Assembly: GCF_041296385.1 (NCBI RefSeq)
Contig: NW_027183507.1
Location: 310,001-374,000 of the forward strand
DNA length: 64,000 nt
Source: Aphelocoma coerulescens
Taxonomy: Eukaryota; Chordata; Aves; Passeriformes; Corvidae
Reading direction: 5' to 3'
A program made the position numbers and the translations under genes. Below, one piece after another: positions 37,218 to 48,164 of the stretch. The notes under the pieces were generated by a model. That model searched no databases. It had not been told where the DNA came from and saw only the letters and a list, made by a program, of their open reading frames with translations. Every line of letters begins with the position of its first letter. Position 1 is the first letter of the stretch.

Positions 37218-39485
37218 GTGTAACACCGGCTCTGGGTCCTTTGGCTGTGCAGGTGGCAGTCACGGCCTGGAGCAGGGCTGCTCCCGGGGGACAGCCTGGG
37301 GCAGGAGGCTGCTGGAGATTCATTCCCCACACTCCTTGTCATGAGGTGCTCAGAGTGATTGGAAAGGCTGTTGGCAGCAGGCAGTTCTCTGGGTTCAAGC
37401 TGTGGAGCTGTCAGCGGGAATGCAAAGGCCAAGCTGGTGAGCCTTTTGTCCTGGTGCCTTTAGTGTGTGAGCAGTCCCTGGTGCCGTTGTCTTTGGATCC
37501 TGAGTGTGGGAGAGGCAAGGCTTAGGATGGTGCGTAGAGCTGAGAAGGAAAGTGCCGAGAGCAGCGTGTGTGCTGCTGCTTTGAGGGGTGCAGTTGAAGT
37601 TGTAGGCAGCAAGAGCTTTCTCAGCTGGCCCTTTTGTGAGCTCTGCTTTTGCCAGATGACTTCCATCTTACCCTCTTACCATCTTAGCCTCTCATTTTTG
37701 CATATCCCAAACCCCCTTCCAAACATCCAGCAGCTGCTTGTAAAGAAGAAGTCCTAGAACAAAAAGCCAGTGCTGCCTTTCATAGCCCCTTTGCTGTCTA
37801 TGAAGTAGAGGAAAGAAGCTAGTGAGACGCACTTTCTTTCTCAACTCCATAGAGCGCATCCTTCTCTCAAGGTGGCAGAGTCCTTGGCGGAAGTGAAGCA
37901 TCTGCAGCTGCAGTTCAGACTGAGAGATGTGCCAGGACAGGAAACATTTGCTGACCTTCCCTGTTCCCTGTGCAACATGATTCTCGCATCCCAGTCACTT
38001 TCACATACCTTCGGTATCCCTGAGTCCAAGCAGCTAAAGCTCACAGAGACAGAAGTGTCAGGAAGGAAAACGTTCCAAAAGCACCCCCTTCTCTTATCAG
38101 CATATAAATTGTGCACAACAGGCTGCGGCACCGAACCTTCCTTCTCAGATAGACATGCCATCACACTTTTCACTCTTGCAGCTCGGTTGAAAAGCTCCAG
38201 CAGCTGCTCCCGCAATAGCAAAAGGTTCTAGAAGTGAAAGCCAGTTTGGGGCTGCACCTTCTCCTTGCCGCATGTAAGCCACACCAAACTCCCTGATGCA
38301 CTCTGTCCTCCCCTTCTCAAAGGAGTAGACGGTGGCATCAGGACACACCTGTGTCCCAGCAGCTGGGTGCCCAGCCGGGAGCAGGAGCAGGGCTGGGGCT
38401 GCTCCCAAAGTTGCCCCGCCCCAATGCCAGAGCCGGACATATGCTGAGGGGGGGCTGGATCAGGCTTTATTGTCCAGCTGCATGCCAGGAGTGAGCACAA
38501 AATCTACCTGCATTCTCTGCAGCATGCCATCCTGGAGCAGAGCCATTGCCAAAGGAAGCCGTGAGCCCGTGCCAAGCCAGTGCCGGAGTGGGATCCTAGC
38601 AGCACCTGTGGAAGCCGGGAGAGAGGAGCCCACCTGGAGCAGGTTCGTGCAGGATTAATCATCCCGTGGCTTCCCACCAGGGTCCTGTTGCTTCCAAAAG
38701 GCCCCACAGTGTCACTGTGGCCCCTCGGTTCCACCAGGTTCCATAGCGTCACTGTGGTGCCCAGGGTTCCGTCAGCTTCGCCAGCATCCCCACGGTCTGC
38801 AGAGCTCCCCGAGCTTCTGTGGTGTCACAGTGGAGGCAGGGTTGCATCAGGTTCCATAGCATCAGCACGGTCTCCAGGGCTCTCAGAGGTTCTGTGGTGT
38901 CACAGTGGAGGCAGGGTTGCATCAGGTTCCATAGCATCACCACAGTCTCCAGGGCTCCCTGAGCTTCTGTGGTGTCACAGTGGAGGCAGGGTTGCATCAG
39001 GTTCCATAGCATCAGCACGGTCTCCAGGGCTCCCAGAGGTTCTGTGGTGTCACAGAGGAGGCAGGGTTGCATCAGGTTCCATAGCATCAGCACGGTCTCC
39101 AGGGCTCCCAGAGGTTCTGTGGTGTCACAGAGGAGGCAGGGTTGCATCAGGTTCCATAGCATCAGCACGGTCTCCAGGGCTCCCCTGAGCTTCTGTGGTG
39201 GTGTCACAGAGGAGCCAGGCTTCCTTGTAGTTCCCCAGCATCACAAAGGCTCTCCTGGGAGCCACGGGTCACAAAGCACCGTGGGCTCTGTGCAGCCCCG
39301 CTGTGTCACAATGGCCGCTGGCTTCCACGAGCCCCCGCAGTGTCCCAGTGGGCCCCGTGGCTTTAGGAGTGGGTGGCTGGGAGTTGGTGCCAGCGGCTGG
39401 GGGAGCAGCAGCAGGGACTGTGTGTGGACAGTGCCATGGCCACTTGTGTGGCCACTGGTGTCTCTGTGCCAGGCACAGCCGTGGT
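37218..39485 (+). repeat. Satellite unit 16
   Basis: T at 38883 in the minisatellite, shared only with the next unit. Confidence 0.95.
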
Positions 39486-41753
39486 GTGTAACACCGGCTC
39501 TGGGTCCTTTGGCTGTGCAGGTGGCAGTCACGGCCTGGAGCAGGGCTGCTCCCGGGGGACAGCCTGGGGCAGGAGGCTGCTGGAGATTCATTCCCCACAC
39601 TCCTTGTCATGAGGTGCTCAGAGTGATTGGAAAGGCTGTTGGCAGCAGGCAGTTCTCTGGGTTCAAGCTGTGGAGCTGTCAGCGGGAATGCAAAGGCCAA
39701 GCTGGTGAGCCTTTTGTCCTGGTGCCTTTAGTGTGTGAGCAGTCCCTGGTGCCGTTGTCTTTGGATCCTGAGTGTGGGAGAGGCAAGGCTTAGGATGGTG
39801 CGTAGAGCTGAGAAGGAAAGTGCCGAGAGCAGCATGTGTGCTGCTGCTTTGAGGGGTGCAGTTGAAGTTGTAGGCAGCAAGAGCTTTCTCAGCTGGCCCT
39901 TTTGTGAGCTCTGCTTTTGCCAGATGACTTCCATCTTACCCTCTTACCATCTTAGCCTCTCATTTTTGCATATCCCAAACCCCCTTCCAAACATCCAGCA
40001 GCTGCTTGTAAAGAAGAAGTCCTAGAACAAAAAGCCAGTGCTGCCTTTCATAGCCCCTTTGCTGTCTATGAAGTAGAGGAAAGAAGCTAGTGAGACGCAC
40101 TTTCTTTCTCAACTCCATAGAGCGCATCCTTCTCTCAAGGTGGCAGAGTCCTTGGCGGAAGTGAAGCATCTGCAGCTGCAGTTCAGACTGAGAGATGTGC
40201 CAGGACAGGAAACATTTGCTGACCTTCCCTGTTCCCTGTGCAACATGATTCTCGCATCCCAGTCACTTTCACATACCTTCGGTATCCCTGAGTCCAAGCA
40301 GCTAAAGCTCACAGAGACAGAAGTGTCAGGAAGGAAAACGTTCCAAAAGCACCCCCTTCTCTTATCAGCATATAAATTGTGCACAACAGGCTGCGGCACC
40401 GAACCTTCCTTCTCAGATAGACATGCCATCACACTTTTCACTCTTGCAGCTCGGTTGAAAAGCTCCAGCAGCTGCTCCCGCAATAGCAAAAGGTTCTAGA
40501 AGTGAAAGCCAGTTTGGGGCTGCACCTTCTCCTTGCCGCATGTAAGCCACACCAAACTCCCTGATGCACTCTGTCCTCCCCTTCTCAAAGGAGTAGACGG
40601 TGGCATCAGGACACACCTGTGTCCCAGCAGCTGGGTGCCCAGCCGGGAGCAGGAGCAGGGCTGGGGCTGCTCCCAAAGTTGCCCCGCCCCAATGCCAGAG
40701 CCGGACATATGCTGAGGGGGGGCTGGATCAGGCTTTATTGTCCAGCTGCATGCCAGGAGTGAGCACAAAATCTACCTGCATTCTCTGCAGCATGCCATCC
40801 TGGAGCAGAGCCATTGCCAAAGGAAGCCGTCAGCCCGTGCCAAGCCAGTGCCGGAGTGGGATCCTAGCAGCACCTGTGGAAGCCGGGAGAGAGGAGCCCA
40901 CCTGGAGCAGGTTCGTGCAGGATTAATCATCCCGTGGCTTCCCACCAGGGTCCTGTTGCTTCCAAAAGGCCCCACAGTGTCACTGTGGCCCCTCGGTTCC
41001 ACCAGGTTCCATAGCGTCACTGTGGTGCCCAGGGTTCCGTCAGCTTCGCCAGCATCCCCACGGTCTGCAGAGCTCCCCGAGCTTCTGTGGTGTCACAGTG
41101 GAGGCAGGGTTGCATCAGGTTCCATAGCATCAGCACGGTCTCCAGGGCTCTCAGAGGTTCTGTGGTGTCACAGTGGAGGCAGGGTTGCATCAGGTTCCAT
41201 AGCATCACCACAGTCTCCAGGGCTCCCAGAGGTTCTGTGGTGTCACAGTGGAGGCAGGGTTGCATCAGGTTCCATAGCATCAGCACGGTCTCCAGGGCTC
41301 CCAGAGGTTCTGTGGTGTCACAGAGGAGGCAGGGTTGCATCAGGTTCCATAGCATCAGCACGGTCTCCAGGGCTCCCAGAGGTTCTGTGGTGTCACAGAG
41401 GAGGCAGGGTTGCATCAGGTTCCATAGCATCACCACGGTCTCCAGGGCTCCCCTGAGCTTCTGTGGTGGTGTCACAGAGGAGCCAGGCTTCCTTGTAGTT
41501 CCCCAGCATCACAAAGGCTCTCCTGGGAGCCACGGGTCACAAAGCACCGTGGGCTCTGTGCAGCCCCGCTGTGTCACAATGGCCGCTGGCTTCCACGAGC
41601 CCCCGCAGTGTCCCAGTGGGCCCCGTGGCTTTAGGAGTGGGTGGCTGGGAGTTGGTGCCAGCGGCTGGGGGAGCAGCAGCAGGGACTGTGTGTGGACAGT
41701 GCCATGGCCACTTGTGTGGCCACTGGTGTCTCTGTGCCAGGCACAGCCGTGGT
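39486..41753 (+). repeat. Satellite unit 17
   Basis: Shares the minisatellite T variant with unit 16, and the A at 39834 (agcAtgtgtg) with units 18 and 19. Marker C at 40831. Confidence 0.95.
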
Positions 41754-43778
41754 GTGTAACACCGGCTCTGGGTCCTTTGGCTGTGCAGGTGGCAGTCACG
41801 GCCTGGAGCAGGGCTGCTCCCGGGGGACAGCCTGGGGCAGGAGGCTGCTGGAGATTCATTCCCCACACTCCTTGTCATGAGGTGCTCAGAGTGATTGGAA
41901 AGGCTGTTGGCAGCAGGCAGTTCTCTGGGTTCAAGCTGTGGAGCTGTCAGCGGGAATGCAAAGGCCAAGCTGGTGAGCCTTTTGTCCTGGTGCCTTTAGT
42001 GTGTGAGCAGTCCCTGGTGCCGTTGTCTTTGGATCCTGAGTGTGGGAGAGGCAAGGCTTAGGATGGTGCGTAGAGCTGAGAAGGAAAGTGCCGAGAGCAG
42101 CATGTGTGCTGCTGCTTTGAGGGGTGCAGTTGAAGTTGTAGGCAGCAAGAGCTTTCTCAGCTGGCCCTTTTGTGAGCTCTGCTTTTGCCAGATGACTTCC
42201 ATCTTACCCTCTTACCATCTTAGCCTCTCATTTTTGCATATCCCAAACCCCCTTCCAAACATCCAGCAGCTGCTTGTAAAGAAGAAGTCCTAGAACAAAA
42301 AGCCAGTGCTGCCTTTCATAGCCCCTTTGCTGTCTATGAAGTAGAGGAAAGAAGCTAGTGAGACGCACTTTCTTTCTCAACTCCATAGAGCGCATCCTTC
42401 TCTCAAGGTGGCAGAGTCCTTGGCGGAAGTGAAGCATCTGCAGCTGCAGTTCAGACTGAGAGATGTGCCAGGACAGGAAACATTTGCTGACCTTCCCTGT
42501 TCCCTGTGCAACATGATTCTCGCATCCCAGTCACTTTCACATACCTTCGGTATCCCTGAGTCCAAGCAGCTAAAGCTCACAGAGACAGAAGTGTCAGGAA
42601 GGAAAACGTTCCAAAAGCACCCCCTTCTCTTATCAGCATATAAATTGTGCACAACAGGCTGCGGCACCGAACCTTCCTTCTCAGATAGACATGCCATCAC
42701 ACTTTTCACTCTTGCAGCTCGGTTGAAAAGCTCCAGCAGCTGCTCCCGCAATAGCAAAAGGTTCTAGAAGTGAAAGCCAGTTTGGGGCTGCACCTTCTCC
42801 TTGCCGCATGTAAGCCACACCAAACTCCCTGATGCACTCTGTCCTCCCCTTCTCAAAGGAGTAGACGGTGGCATCAGGACACACCTGTGTCCCAGCAGCT
42901 GGGTGCCCAGCCGGGAGCAGGAGCAGGGCTGGGGCTGCTCCCAAAGTTGCCCCGCCCCAATGCCAGAGCCGGACATATGCTGAGGGGGGGCTGGATCAGG
43001 CTTTATTGTCCAGCTGCATGCCAGGAGTGAGCACAAAATCTACCTGCATTCTCTGCAGCATGCCATCCTGGAGCAGAGCCATTGCCAAAGGAAGCCGTCA
43101 GCCCGTGCCAAGCCAGTGCCGGAGTGGGATCCTAGCAGCACCTGTGGAAGCCGGGAGAGAGGAGCCCACCTGGAGCAGGTTCGTGCAGGATTAATCATCC
43201 CGTGGCTTCCCACCAGGGTCCTGTTGCTTCCAAAAGGCCCCACAGTGTCACTGTGGCCCCTCGGTTCCACCAGGTTCCATAGCGTCACTGTGGTGCCCAG
43301 GGTTCCGTCAGCTTCGCCAGCATCCCCACGGTCTGCAGAGCTCCCCGAGCTTCTGTGGTGTCACAGTGGAGGCAGGGTTGCATCAGGTTCCATAGCATCA
43401 GCACGGTCTCCAGGGCTCCCAGAGGTTCTGTGGTGTCACAGTGGAGGCAGGGTTGCATCAGGTTCCATAGCATCACCACAGTCTCCAGGGCTCCCCGAGC
43501 TTCTGTGGTGTCACAGTGGAGGCAGGGTTGCATCAGGTTCCATAGCATCAGCACGGTCTCCAGGGCTCCCAGAGGTTCTGTGGTGTCACAGAGGAGGCAG
43601 GGTTGCATCAGGTTCCATAGCATCACCACGGTCTCCAGGGCTCCAAGAGCTTCTGTGGTGTCACAGAGGAGGCAGGGTTGCATCAGGTTCAATAGCATCA
43701 GCACGGTCTCCAGGGCTCCCCTGAGCTTCTGTGGTGGTGTCACAGAGGAGCCAGGCTTCCTTGTAGTTCCCCAGCATC

Positions 43779-43783
43779 ACAAA
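43779..43783. repeat. Target-site duplication, left
   Basis: ACAAA directly before the TG of the LTR; matched at 49893-49897. Insertion-free units have one copy (for example 2026-2030). Confidence 0.93.
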
Positions 43784-44615
43784 TGTCGAAATTGATGGCG
43801 ATGATGGTGATGAGGGTGTGGGTTCGGTCGGGCCCGGCTGGAGATGGACGGCGACGAGAGATCTCTATAAGCAGGTCTTTGGAGCATGCAGTTTATTGCA
43901 GAGGGCGTGGGTACAGGGGCACTGCTTAGAGCTGCCAGCTGCAGCTCCAAGCAGGCCCAAGGTGTAAGAGAGGGAGAGAGAGTGAGCGAGAGAGCTAGAG
44001 CAAGAGGCTGAGAGCTAAGAGTGTAAAGAGCAAGAGAGACAAACTAAGAGGAGAGCTGAATTAAGAGGAAGAAGAAGAGCAAGAGAGTTACTAAGAGAGC
44101 TACTAAGAGGAGAAGAGCATTACTAAGAGAGCTACTAAGAGAGTTACTAAGAGCGTTACTAAGAGGAGAAGAGCATTACTAAGAGGAGAGGAGTTAAGAG
44201 AGCGAGGAGCTTGTTACAATACAATAAATCATCTTCTGTAGTGAATATTCTAATTCTCAGTAGCCAATCTAATACAAGGTACAAATCCTATAGCATTTAC
44301 ATACAGCCTATAAGAGTTCTTACATTACCATAGAGTGTTACATTTTAACTTCTAAAAACTACTCTTTGGACCCCTTCTGCTGAGCTAGTAGGGTCTGCTC
44401 TGACCCTTGGACCTGTCTGCAAGCAGAGGGTATTGTTCAATCAAGAGGGGATTACCTTCAGCCGGCTATACCATTGTTTTCCAGTTGTTCAGTAACTAAG
44501 ACTCTATATCTCAAAGATGGCCTTCATTTCGATGTCGCTCACAGTTTTCATATTCCCAGAATCTTTTGTTAGGCAATCATATTTATAAGGCTTTCCTGTT
44601 TCATCTTCCCCAACA
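43784..44615 (-). repeat. 3' LTR of the provirus
   Basis: 832 bp. Sense ends are TGTTGGGG and TTTCGACA. It contains the last ~36 codons and stop of env (44504-44615) and a poly(A) signal. One base differs from the 5' LTR: T at 44570, third position of a leucine codon in the env tail, so the change is silent. Confidence 0.97.
43892..43897 (-). terminator. Poly(A) signal in the 3' LTR
   Basis: AATAAA on the minus strand, about 110 nt from the sense end of the LTR, placing the R/U5 border shortly downstream. The 5' LTR has the same at 49169-49174, and each solo LTR has it in the same relative place. Confidence 0.7.
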
Positions 44616-45862
44616 TCTCCCCCGTTCTGATGAACAACTAAGATATTAGATACAGTCCTACTCGTTATTTTTTGCACACACTGAAGCATACAAGGTACTG
44701 CTACTAAAACTATAATTATTACTACTAGAATAATCAAGCCTATTTTACAGAGTTCCCTTAGCCAAGGTGCAAAGCTCCAATCATCAAACAAACTGTCCAG
44801 CCAAGACGGGTCATCTGTTCTAATTTGGTTAGCTAGATCCTTTAGGTTTTGTAGCTGTTTGTGAATGGAAACAGAATGATCGGATAAGTTCATACAGCAT
44901 AATCCTTCAAAATCTTCACAGCCGTGCCCATGTGCTAATAAAAGATAATCAACGGCAGCTCTATTTTGTAAAGTGGCATGTCTGACTGCCTCTTCATCGG
45001 TTAACAGATCACTGATCATAGTAGAGGTGGCATTTACCTCCTTGCTGAGCCAACATCCCAACTTGTTTAACTGTTTTAAAGCAATTGAGGAGCTTAACTG
45101 AGGTAGAAAAATGCTTGCAACAATTGATTTTCCAGAGTTCCAAGGGTGGAAGTCACTATCACAGTCACTATCGTACTGATGTCCCCAGGAAGATCTGATC
45201 TTTCTGCTTTTCTTTTTGATTACCTCTTTGACACTGGGAGCAATAATTGTAAGTTGTCCCAGAGCACAAGGGCCACCATCTATTTTTGAAGGTATACCTT
45301 GCCAGGCCCTGTCTCCACAGATGAGCCAAATTCCTCTGGGGAATCGAATAGGAAGTTTGCTAAAACGATCTGCATGAGGTTCGTCATATATAAGAAGCTT
45401 AACTTGACTACACCAAGAAGTTACATTGCTATAAGCTGGGTGATATGGGGTAACATTTAAATGGGGACCGTTTTCTCCTTGAAAGTGAAAGAAATAGCAG
45501 GTATCCATAGTTAACGAACCTAGGATTTCTAGCTCTTGAAGGTCAGATTTATCAATTTTAGAATTATCAATATAAGTTTGGTGTCTATGGCTGGGAGTTG
45601 GAGATACATGATGATCGTCATATGGCCAATACTTATCAAGAGTAATATTATCAAAACCTTCTGGAAGAGGTACTCCAACTAAACAGGTTGAAAAAGGTTT
45701 GTCAGGGCTTGTGTCAGATAGACAGATGGTATCGGAGCCTGCGGATTTGGCTAAAGCAACCCAGACATTTGTCTTTGGTTGATTCACAGGTAAAGCTTCA
45801 CTACAAAAACTAAAACAAAAGAATAAAAGCAACATGCACGCGCGCAAATGAGAAAACTCCAT
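44504..45862 (-). CDS. env: Env glycoprotein, alpharetrovirus-like, open reading frame intact
   Basis: 452 residues from an ATG in strong context (A at -3, G at +4); the frame stays open upstream to a TGA at 45917 but has only a GTG there. Signal peptide about 1-23, surface subunit about 24-223 with six cysteines and N-glycosylation sites at 72, 136 and 146, furin-type RKIR at 220-223. The transmembrane subunit has cysteines 234 and 270 bracketing an internal fusion peptide, a conserved immunosuppressive-type segment (about 298-314) followed by CX6CC (315-323), a membrane span (about 374-393) and a ~59-residue tail with YDCL. The bracketed internal fusion peptide and CX6CC are hallmarks of the avian leukosis type. 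The surface subunit (~200 residues) is much shorter than the ~340 of those viruses. The last ~36 residues are encoded in the LTR. Function untested. Confidence 0.9.
   Translation of the reverse strand: MEFSHLRACMLLLFFCFSFCSEALPVNQPKTNVWVALAKSAGSDTICLSDTSPDKPFSTCLVGVPLPEGFDNITLDKYWPYDDHHVSPTPSHRHQTYIDNSKIDKSDLQELEILGSLTMDTCYFFHFQGENGPHLNVTPYHPAYSNVTSWCSQVKLLIYDEPHADRFSKLPIRFPRGIWLICGDRAWQGIPSKIDGGPCALGQLTIIAPSVKEVIKKKSRKIRSSWGHQYDSDCDSDFHPWNSGKSIVASIFLPQLSSSIALKQLNKLGCWLSKEVNATSTMISDLLTDEEAVRHATLQNRAAVDYLLLAHGHGCEDFEGLCCMNLSDHSVSIHKQLQNLKDLANQIRTDDPSWLDSLFDDWSFAPWLRELCKIGLIILVVIIIVLVAVPCMLQCVQKITSRTVSNILVVHQNGGDVGEDETGKPYKYDCLTKDSGNMKTVSDIEMKAIFEI
44616..44626 (-). promoter_or_regulatory. Polypurine tract
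   Basis: Sense AACGGGGGAGA directly before the TG of the 3' LTR, the position where plus-strand DNA synthesis is primed. It lies inside the env frame and encodes Asn-Gly-Gly and part of an Asp. Confidence 0.85.
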
Positions 45863-45989
45863 TCTTTTCTTGAGCTGTTTTTGGCAGATCACTTTCTTCT
45901 GGTGATTCTGCGCAGTTCAGGTCTGGGTGCTTGCTTCCTGGCTTCCACTTGCAGAGTCACTGGCTGGTGTGGTGGCATCAGCAGGCTTT

Positions 45990-46326
45990 GATGCGAGGTA
46001 TGGCTTCACGTTTTTTGCTGGAACCCACTTGATTCCTTCACCTGTGGAAACACATGCAAACCCCTTCCCCCACATTATAAGATTGTATGGTCCTTCTATT
46101 TTTCCTGAGTCTAGATTTTTAATCAAAACTGGGGGGCGCTCTTTCAGTTTTGCTTTTTTGTTGTTCAAAAAATGTCTATAAATGGGGGGATCAGGCTCTT
46201 CTGCAGAGCTATTCAAAAAATTGTAAACATACAAAGCCTTGTTCAACCTCCTTTGAGGTGTATCCTGGACTTCTCCCCCTCTCTGTTGATCTAAAATGCG
46301 TTTTAGGGTTTGATGTGTTCTTTTTA
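45990..46326 (-). pseudogene. Integrase C-terminal fragment
   Basis: Starts in the middle of integrase at a THQTLK segment near the end of the catalytic core, continues through a helix with ALYVYNFLN, and includes the DNA-binding SH3-like end with Trp-Gly-Lys-Gly-Phe-Ala and Trp-Val-Pro-Ala-Lys motifs (about 46000-46093). The DDE catalytic residues and the HHCC zinc domain are gone, so it has no integrase activity. The match is to class II (beta/alpha) integrases. A Ser/Thr/Ala-rich tail of ~25 residues follows to the TGA. Confidence 0.8.
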
Positions 46327-46460
46327 GGGTACTTTTTAGCAGTTGTTTAAGATACGGTGAGCAAATACCACTATCTCTTACAGCCCTTCTTAGTTCTTTA
46401 ATTTCGTGAGTGGGGATGGGAACCCACGTTTTGGGACTGTCAGGCTGTTGGCTAGCTATC
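46327..46460 (-). pseudogene. Capsid (CA) N-terminal fragment
   Basis: Begins near the Lys-Thr-Trp-Val-Pro-Ile-Pro stretch and continues through a short segment of the helical type found at the start of class II capsid proteins (Ile-Lys-Glu-Leu, then Ser-Pro-Tyr). Only some 35 residues remain before the deletion junction. The major homology region, the C-terminal capsid domain and the zinc knuckles are absent. Confidence 0.6.
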
Positions 46461-47704
46461 ACAGGCTTAGCTAATAGACTTTCATCTTTACAGCTTTGGA
46501 GTCTTATTTCATGCCAATCTGTTAATTGAGAATAATCTGAGCACTTTGGAGGATTTTTTGATTCAGAAAGTAGCGCTAACAAACTCTCAGAACTCGTTTT
46601 CTCCTTATGGGTTGCAAGATCCCAGCCGCTCGCTGGCGGGACTCTGGGGCTCATTGCAAACAAATCTGGCTGCTTTTCAGGGTTTCCTGGTGTTAGATTT
46701 AAAGCATCAGCTCGGGCAGAGCGGCTCTCCGTCTTCCCTGCCACTGGAGCTGCACCACTGCCCTCCGTTCCCCCCCTGTTTGCGGCTTGTGAGGCGAGGC
46801 TGAGCTGCGCGGAGGGATGTTGCTTGGCGGCGGTAGCCGAGGGATACAGCTGTGCGGTGCCGGAGGGCCCCGGCGGGGGCGGCGATGGCACTGCCGATCT
46901 CCGCGGTGGCGGGCGAGGAGGCGGGGGGGCCGCGAGCAACCGGCTCCGCGGCAGCGGGCGAGGGGGTGCGGGTGGCTCTATTGAAGGCGAGGTGAAAGCC
47001 GTGGGGGGCGGTGGCGGAGCTAGTTCCGTGAGCAGTGCTGTGGTTGGAGAAGTGTGAGCGTGCGTGGGTTACGCCATCAGGTCAACGTGGCGGACTGTGA
47101 TGGCCGCTGTCTGTGTGTCGGGGAGAGCGGGAGGTGGCAGGGCTGTCCCGTCGGCAGGAGACGATCCCGGGGCTGCGGGAGGCGGGAGGGCCGGCGTGGA
47201 GGCGGCGGGAGTATGTTGCGGTGGGGCCATGGCGAACGGTGGGCCAGTCGGCGGCTGGACCGCGGCGTGCTGCCGCTGGGAGTTTGCAGGCTGGGCTGGT
47301 GTGGCTGCCGGCGCGGCGGTGCCAGGAGACGGGGCTGGAGCAGCGGCAGGCACGGGAGAGGCAGCAGCCATCTGTGTAGGCGCTGCAGCGCCGGCACCAG
47401 GTGGCTGGCGGGGCTGGGGCGCTCCGTGTCCCACGGACGCGGACGGGACGTTGACCACCACCGGCGCCGTGTCGGTGGCGGCGAGGGGGACCTGGGGGGC
47501 TGGAAGAAGGGTCGCCGCCTGGCTTTGCGGGGGGCCGGCTATGATGGTGGCTACAGCCATAACAGGCGCGGCTAGGGGAGCGGTAGGACCCGTAGGTGGC
47601 TGGGGAGCAGCCGCTGGCCCCGCGGGGCTATCGGCGGGGGGCGGGGCCGCGAAGGCGCTGGCGGACGGGGTGGGAGGAGCGAGGGACGGGGCCGCGAAGA
47701 CGCT

Positions 47705-48030
47705 GGAGCCGAGGGCGGGGACCGCGGGAGCCGGGGCAGCAGGGAGGAACGGGATGGGGGGGGCGGGGATGGGGGGAGCGGTGGAGGGGGTCGTAGGGTC
47801 CGGTGGGACAGGGGTGACGGCTGCCAGGACAGCGGGGGCGGGGGGCGGGGGGCGGGGCGGCACGAGTCAGTCGGACCGCGGCTACCGGAGCCGCGAGAGG
47901 CGGGACAGCAGGGACTAACGGGACCGTGGGGGTGGAGATGACGGGGGCGGTGGGGGGGGCGGTGGAGTCCGGTGGGGCAGGGGTGACCGGTGCAGGGACC
48001 GCGGGGGGGTGGGGCGGGGCGGCACGAGAC
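47705..48030 (-). repeat. Two diverged ~162-bp direct repeats within gag
   Basis: The blocks starting ggcacgag at 47859 and 48021 on the plus strand repeat with a period of 162 bp (54 codons), including the similar peptide stretches around VTPAPPDST and VTPVPPDPT. Exact ends are uncertain. Confidence 0.6.
47832..47860 (-). other. Frame break in a G/C homopolymer-rich run of gag
   Basis: Plus-strand runs of five, six, six and four G separated by C. Upstream gag codons and the downstream Pro/Ala frame are out of register by one extra (or two missing) bases across this run. It could be a real polymerase-slippage mutation or a sequencing error in a difficult tract. Confidence 0.65.
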
Positions 48031-48164
48031 AGCTGGACCGCGGGTACCGGAGCCGTGAGGTCCGGCGGCGGGGCGGGGGCCGTGCCCGGTTGCAGGCTCG
48101 CGGCGGCAAGGGGCGGGCTCGCAGCAGGAGCGGGACCCGGCGAGGTGGCTGCTGCGGGCGGCGC

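Larger units (their letters stand above)
46850..48164 (-). pseudogene. Pro/Ala-rich low-complexity segment of gag
   Basis: About 430 codons dominated by Pro and Ala with Thr, Val and Ser, far longer than the proline-rich linkers usual between matrix and capsid. It contains two PTAP tetrapeptides (47943-47954 and 47576-47587) of the kind that recruits Tsg101 for budding, although such tetrapeptides can arise by chance in this composition. It is interrupted by a frame change at 47832-47860 and a TAA at 47069-47071. The DNA is very G/C-rich, so long open frames also appear on the opposite strand. Confidence 0.7.

Noticed and set aside
45863..45892. Env start at 45892, ten codons upstream
   Set aside because: The codon there is GTG, not ATG. 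The ATG at 45862 has a strong context and is directly followed by a normal signal peptide.
47064..47918. 284-codon plus-strand open frame opposite gag
   Set aside because: Gly/Ala-rich reading of extreme G/C-rich DNA antisense to the Pro/Ala segment; stops are rare there in any frame.
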